DNA of 34,448 nt, taken from positions 1 to 34,448 of the forward strand of contig NZ_BKAG01000063.1 in the NCBI RefSeq assembly GCF_007992435.1, given 5' to 3'. This DNA comes from Prosthecobacter gellanilyticus (GTDB lineage Bacteria; Verrucomicrobiota; Verrucomicrobiia; Verrucomicrobiales; Verrucomicrobiaceae). A program made the translations under genes and the position numbers. This document shows positions 30,703 to 34,448 of the stretch, one piece after another (positions within the stretch are counted from its first letter, which is position 1; every line of letters begins with the position of its first letter). The notes under the pieces are model-generated. The model was not told where the DNA came from, did no database searches, and was given only the letters and a program-made list of their open reading frames with translations.

Positions 30703-33700
30703 ATGAAATCCCGAAAATACCTTCGAGATGTCGGGCTAGCGCTTCTGCTGCTGGCGGGTGTCATTTCTCCAACTCAAGCTGCCGATCAGGTGCTGCGATC
30801 TCAGGACCATCCTGGGATGTCTGAGGTGCATTTGTATCCTCTCCAAACCTCCGGAGACTGGCTGGCGGCGGGGGCGGCCTTCGCGTTCGAGGACAGCTAC
30901 GGTCAGATGGATGGGCGGGTGCTTTTATGGAAACGGAACGCTTCCGGCGTCTGGGTGCCTAAGCAGGTTCTTCAGACTCAGGGGGCTGCGCCTGCCAACA
31001 ATTCTTTTGGCTACCGGCTGGCCATGGACGGCAAACGACTGCTGGTGGGCACGTATGAAAGCAGCCCCTACCTGGACGCCTATGTGCTGACCAACGGACA
31101 GTGGCTTCCGGACGGTCGCCTGACCCTCCAGGGCAAGGACTATTCAGGTGGTAGCTTCGGCCAGGGGTATGGCGCGGCGATCGCCATCTCCGGGGACACG
31201 GCCGTGGTCGGTGTGCATGGCGGCACGGTTGCGGGGCAGCCAACTGCCGGCTGGGTGGATGTCTACCAGCGCGTCGCTTCAGGCTGGGCGCACAAGGCCC
31301 GCCTGTCCGAGCCGGAGGCCGGCACCTACTACTTCGGCTATCACGTGGCCATCAAGGACGGGAAGATCTTCGTCGGCTCCTATCAGCAAAATCTTCCTGA
31401 GGACAATGGGGAGACGGTCGGCTCCCTGATCTCCATCTACGAGAAGTCGGGTGCCCATTGGGTGAAGACCCAGAGCCTGCCGGTGCCTGGGAATCCTCGC
31501 TGGGGCATCATTAGCTGGCCCATCGTCGCAGGGAACCGCCTCATCGCCAGGAGCTTTGAAAGCCATTATGAGTATTCACTAAGATCCCCTTATCAGTTTT
31601 TGGGCCAGCTTGGGACAGATGTGCCAAACCCAAGTTACGGATGGGACGTCCTTGGGGACGTGATGGCGGAGAGGAGCCGCTCCAGCATGGAGGTGGCGCT
31701 GCATCGCCGTCAGGCGGATCAGACCTGGTCCGTAGATCAGACCTTTGATAACTCGGTCCACGGGATGGACATGATCTATGTCCTAAAGCTCACGAGCAGA
31801 GAGCTGATGGTGCTGGGAGATCCCCAGGACGGAGACAAAAACACCATCAGCATCATCTCCACCAGCGTCCCGCCGCAGATGGATCACTCCGGCACGGTCA
31901 GCGCCGTCACCCAGGATGGTGACGTCACCCGCCTGGATGCCGGTGAGCACCTGGCCTCCGCCACGGTGCCATCCCTCGTCACCCTTTCGGCCTATCAGCC
32001 AGATGCCGGTTCCGGCGTGCTGGAGGTCGCCGCCACCGGGGACACGGCCGACTTCAGCCTCTCCGCCACCTCACTGAACCTGCAGCCGGACAAAAGTGCC
32101 CATCTTCAGGTGGGTCTGAATTCCGGCACTGCCGGGGAAAAGAGCATCACCCTCACCTTCACCGTGCAGGGCCAGGCCACCCCCATCCGCACCTATGAGA
32201 TCACCGCCAGTCGCGTGGCGGCAGCCACACCCTTGCAGTTCGTGCAGGAGCCGAAGCCAGCCCTCTGCCAGCCCCGTGAGGTCGTGGCCATGAGTGTGGA
32301 AGTGGAGGGCACTCGCCCCTACACCTACCGCTGGCTGAAGGACGGCCAGATCATCCCCGGTGCCACCAGTTCCACTCTTTGGAGCAAGGCGGGCGGCAGC
32401 TACCAGGTGGAGGTGACCAATCCCAGCGGCACCATCCTCAGCACACCCGTGTCCCAGGTCATTTACAACTGGGAGAAGCCGAACCTCGTCACCGTCCCCG
32501 GCGGCAGCGGTGAGCTTTCCCTGTCCATCTCCGGCCCGGGTGCCGAGATTCAGTGGGAGCATGATGGCCTGCCTCTCAGTGACGGCAGTGACTACTCCGG
32601 GGTCAATGGTCCCGTGCTCACCGTGAACAATGTGCAGGAATATTTGGAACTCCATGCCCACATCACCCTCGAGTCAGGAGGCACCACTCTGGAGGCCTCG
32701 CCACGGTTCCAGGTGAGTCCGAGCGTGTTGAATGAGGGGGAAATCCCCTGGTCTGAGATGGACTCTCCGGATGCTCCCTTCCTCAAGGTCGGCACCAGGA
32801 CTGAGTTTACCTACATCTTGAGCGTCCCGGCCACTTATACCTTTGCCAATCTGCCTCCGGGCCTCCAGGGGAGTGCCTCTGGCGTCGTCACCGGCGTGCC
32901 CAAAAAAGCAGGTGCCTTCAACACTCTCGTCACCGCCAGCTTTGGCGGGGTCACGGTGGAGAGGATCTCACGCCTGACCGTCCAGGGAGTCGGTCCTGCG
33001 GCAGGCATCTACTTCGGCTGGCTGGACGCTCGGGAGGAGCTGCCCCATGGCGGTTCGGTGACGCTGGATGTCCAGGCCAGCGGTGCCTTTACCGGCATCG
33101 TTCAGGTCGGGCCCTCCCGCACCCCCATCACCGGCGTGCTGCCTGGGGAAGGCGCCGGCGCCTCCGCGCCGACTCCCATCTCTGGCACACCCTACGTGGG
33201 CTGGTTGCAGGCCAATGGCTCACCTAAATGGTTCAGCGTGAAGTTCCGGGAGGCCAGCCTGCCAGCGAGCGCATCCTTTGAAGTGGGAGCTGTCATGCTC
33301 ATCAGAGCACATGGTCCCCAAATCACCGCGCCAGAGGCAGGGAAGTACACCGTTGGCCTGCTGAATGAAGGCTCTGAAGAGGTTCTGGGGAGTGGCTACG
33401 CCACCATGAACATTTCCAAAAAGGGTGCCGCCAGCTACGTCGGGAAGCTCGCAGATGGCTCCGCCATCATCGGCTCCTCCTGGATGTCAGATACCTATGT
33501 GGAGCAGGACTTCATCCCCCGCATGTATGTCTATCAATGGACTCAGGGAAGTGAGGGCTTCCTGCGCGGTTACGCCGGCGTCAACCGGGACTACTACGAG
33601 GCAAATGGCTTCTTGGAATGGATTCGTCTGCCCGCCCCTGGCCGTGTGTATCCAGACGGTTTTAGCACCGCCGTGGGCTTCGCCGCCAGCCGCTACGCGA

Positions 33701-34095
33701 AGCCAGCACCTGCCCCCGTCATCCCCGGAGACGCGCACCAGATCAGCTTCCAGTCCCTGGAGGCCACCCTGGATCCCACCGCCTTCGAGCTCACGAACCA
33801 GAACAAGGCCAACTTCGGAGCCGGCCCAGCCAACCCTCTGAAGACCAAGCTGAACATCAATGCTAACACCGGCCTCTTCACCGGTGAGTTCACTCTGAAG
33901 GATCCAGATCCTGCTGGCGGTCCCGGCCAGATCACGCGGAAGGTCACCTACAGCGGCGTGGTCCTGCCCGGGTACGCGAACGGCGTGGGTCACTATCTCC
34001 TGCCCACCCTGCCAGATCCGAATGCCGAGCCTCCGACGACCCTCAGCACCTCCCTGATCATCTCCGGGTCGGTGCTGATCGAAGCCGCTCCATAA
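30703..34095 (+). CDS. Giant secreted protein: FG-GAP-like propeller, Ig-like domains, shared C-terminal module
   Basis: Encodes 1130 residues. The signal peptide ends near TQA/AD (residue 26). Residues about 40-390 contain repeated units of the type GYRLAMDGKRLLVGTY, IAISGDTAVVGV and HVAIKDGKIFVGSY, as in FG-GAP/integrin-like beta-propellers. An Ig-like domain follows at about 535-590 (YTYRWLKDGQIIPGATS), then a putative-Ig segment at about 714-750. From about 766 to the end it has GIYFGWLD, GYATMNISKKGAASYVGKLADGS and a final LNINANTGLFTGEF stretch, which parallel the C-terminus of the RCC1-repeat protein. Probably surface-attached or released; the ligand is unknown. The strong terminator after it suggests a single-gene transcript. 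There is no Shine-Dalgarno; the ATG follows CCTCC. Confidence 0.85.
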   Translation: MKSRKYLRDVGLALLLLAGVISPTQAADQVLRSQDHPGMSEVHLYPLQTSGDWLAAGAAFAFEDSYGQMDGRVLLWKRNASGVWVPKQVLQTQGAAPANNSFGYRLAMDGKRLLVGTYESSPYLDAYVLTNGQWLPDGRLTLQGKDYSGGSFGQGYGAAIAISGDTAVVGVHGGTVAGQPTAGWVDVYQRVASGWAHKARLSEPEAGTYYFGYHVAIKDGKIFVGSYQQNLPEDNGETVGSLISIYEKSGAHWVKTQSLPVPGNPRWGIISWPIVAGNRLIARSFESHYEYSLRSPYQFLGQLGTDVPNPSYGWDVLGDVMAERSRSSMEVALHRRQADQTWSVDQTFDNSVHGMDMIYVLKLTSRELMVLGDPQDGDKNTISIISTSVPPQMDHSGTVSAVTQDGDVTRLDAGEHLASATVPSLVTLSAYQPDAGSGVLEVAATGDTADFSLSATSLNLQPDKSAHLQVGLNSGTAGEKSITLTFTVQGQATPIRTYEITASRVAAATPLQFVQEPKPALCQPREVVAMSVEVEGTRPYTYRWLKDGQIIPGATSSTLWSKAGGSYQVEVTNPSGTILSTPVSQVIYNWEKPNLVTVPGGSGELSLSISGPGAEIQWEHDGLPLSDGSDYSGVNGPVLTVNNVQEYLELHAHITLESGGTTLEASPRFQVSPSVLNEGEIPWSEMDSPDAPFLKVGTRTEFTYILSVPATYTFANLPPGLQGSASGVVTGVPKKAGAFNTLVTASFGGVTVERISRLTVQGVGPAAGIYFGWLDAREELPHGGSVTLDVQASGAFTGIVQVGPSRTPITGVLPGEGAGASAPTPISGTPYVGWLQANGSPKWFSVKFREASLPASASFEVGAVMLIRAHGPQITAPEAGKYTVGLLNEGSEEVLGSGYATMNISKKGAASYVGKLADGSAIIGSSWMSDTYVEQDFIPRMYVYQWTQGSEGFLRGYAGVNRDYYEANGFLEWIRLPAPGRVYPDGFSTAVGFAASRYAKPAPAPVIPGDAHQISFQSLEATLDPTAFELTNQNKANFGAGPANPLKTKLNINANTGLFTGEFTLKDPDPAGGPGQITRKVTYSGVVLPGYANGVGHYLLPTLPDPNAEPPTTLSTSLIISGSVLIEAAP

Positions 34096-34127
34096 AGCCC
34101 TTCCAGATTGTGTTAGCGTAGAGACAG

Positions 34128-34171
34128 CTCCGCTGGTCAGCCCCCGTGCTGGCCAGCGGAGTTTGTTTTTT
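34128..34171 (+). terminator. Rho-independent terminator after the giant secreted-protein gene
   Basis: A 14-bp stem with one wobble pair (34128-34141 with 34148-34161), a 6-nt loop and the T-rich tail TTTGTTTTTT at 34162-34171. It lies 33 bp after the stop of the gene at 30703-34095. Confidence 0.92.
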
Positions 34172-34180
34172 ACCGGCATG

Positions 34181-34210
34181 GAGAGTCCTTCGCCAAAAGC
34201 TTCGGACTCC
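34181..34210. repeat. Short inverted repeat related to 4788-4867
   Basis: AGTCC (34184-34188) and GGACT (34204-34208) flank a CTTCG/AGCTT core. On the minus strand it reads GGAGTCC followed by an AAGCTTTTGGC-like core, comparable to GGAGTCCAGGCTTTAGCC at 4850-4867. It is probably another member of the same dispersed element. Confidence 0.5.
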
Positions 34211-34296
34211 AAGGGAATGGAGGAATGGAATTTGAAGCAAACTTTGTTAGGTGGTCAGGCACCCCAGGCCCACCATTCCCTCTCCTTCCCCCGAAC

Positions 34297-34331
34297 CCAT
34301 TTTCAGTTCTCCCTTTTCCATTCTCCATTCC
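34297..34331 (-). repeat. Heptad array, family B
   Basis: Five units of exactly 7 bp begin on the + strand at 34297, 34304, 34311, 34318 and 34325. On the minus strand they read as AGAATGG, AAAATGG, AGAACTG and variants, as at 14208 and 14370. It is intergenic. A shorter run of related units is at 34213-34230. Confidence 0.8.
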
Positions 34332-34367
34332 CCCATGCCCCTGAAGGCCGAAACCTCGGCCCACTCC

Positions 34368-34448
34368 ACCGCCAACCGCCAACCGCCAACCGCCAACCGC
34401 CAACCGCCAACCGCCAACCGCCAACCGCCAACCGCCAACCGCCAACCG
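34368..34448 (+). repeat. Tandem heptanucleotide array ACCGCCA, running off the window
   Basis: From 34368 to the window end (81 bp) the sequence is a perfect tandem repeat of the 7-bp unit ACCGCCA, 11.6 copies, cut by the window edge. It is intergenic. Open frames across it are simple repeat translations (AVGGWRL) and are not genes. Units of the same type but degenerate are at 6490-6517. A perfect array of this length suggests recent expansion. Confidence 0.97.

Noticed and set aside
34170..34445. Protein with AVGGWRL repeats at the window end
   Set aside because: It is only the translation of a perfect 7-bp tandem repeat in intergenic DNA.

Overview
The window is about 34.4 kb of GC-rich bacterial chromosome, most likely from a verrucomicrobium (Prosthecobacter/Verrucomicrobiaceae-like). 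This is inferred from gene content, not from a marker gene: a secreted sulfatase, a 1113-residue dehydrogenase with HEAT repeats and a C-terminal CxxCH haem domain of the Pirellula/Verrucomicrobium type, a GldG-type ABC system, an RRxFL-signal TIM-barrel protein, and two giant secreted proteins. Almost no gene has a Shine-Dalgarno sequence; leaders are C/A- or pyrimidine-rich. I see no tRNA, rRNA, CRISPR array, transposase or integrase.

Layout. 77-1423 (+): sulfatase, followed by an intergenic stretch with three palindromes. 1758-6253 (-): first island of seven small, mostly uncharacterised genes on one strand, several with signal peptides or membrane segments. 6570-10725 (+): housekeeping run nadC, sppA-like protease, CPBP intramembrane protease, thiL (4-bp overlap) and tsaE. 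10786-14127 (-): PVC-type haem-binding dehydrogenase. 14480-19798 (-): four-gene run transcribed as ABC ATPase, ABC permease, GldG-like subunit, DUF4340 protein, closed by a strong terminator. 20264-25147 (-): secreted protein with 14 RCC1 repeats, divergent from the TIM-barrel gene 25306-26358 (+). 26536-30308 (+): second island of small genes, including an ASCH-domain protein, cysteine-rich putative zinc proteins and one truncated gene. 30703-34095 (+): second giant secreted protein, followed by a strong terminator and a tandem heptanucleotide array that runs off the window end.

How the parts relate. nadC (NAD synthesis), thiL (thiamine diphosphate) and tsaE (tRNA t6A) are co-directional and tightly packed with two membrane proteases. 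The ABC/GldG/DUF4340 genes probably form one envelope complex. The two giant proteins share a C-terminal module and probably act outside the cytoplasm. Each island of small genes keeps a single orientation.

Most unusual signals. (1) Intergenic spaces repeatedly carry degenerate tandem arrays with a 7-bp period, in two sequence families; two arrays lie directly against the start codons of unrelated genes, in the same orientation. (2) The heptamer GCCTAAC/GTTAGGC occurs at least ten times, always between genes or within 15 nt of a gene's end. It fits the RYYYAAC/GTTRRRY core of integron attC sites, and two junctions in the second island have near-duplicate leaders. However, no complete attC pair and no integrase are visible. 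Both observations are concrete but unexplained.
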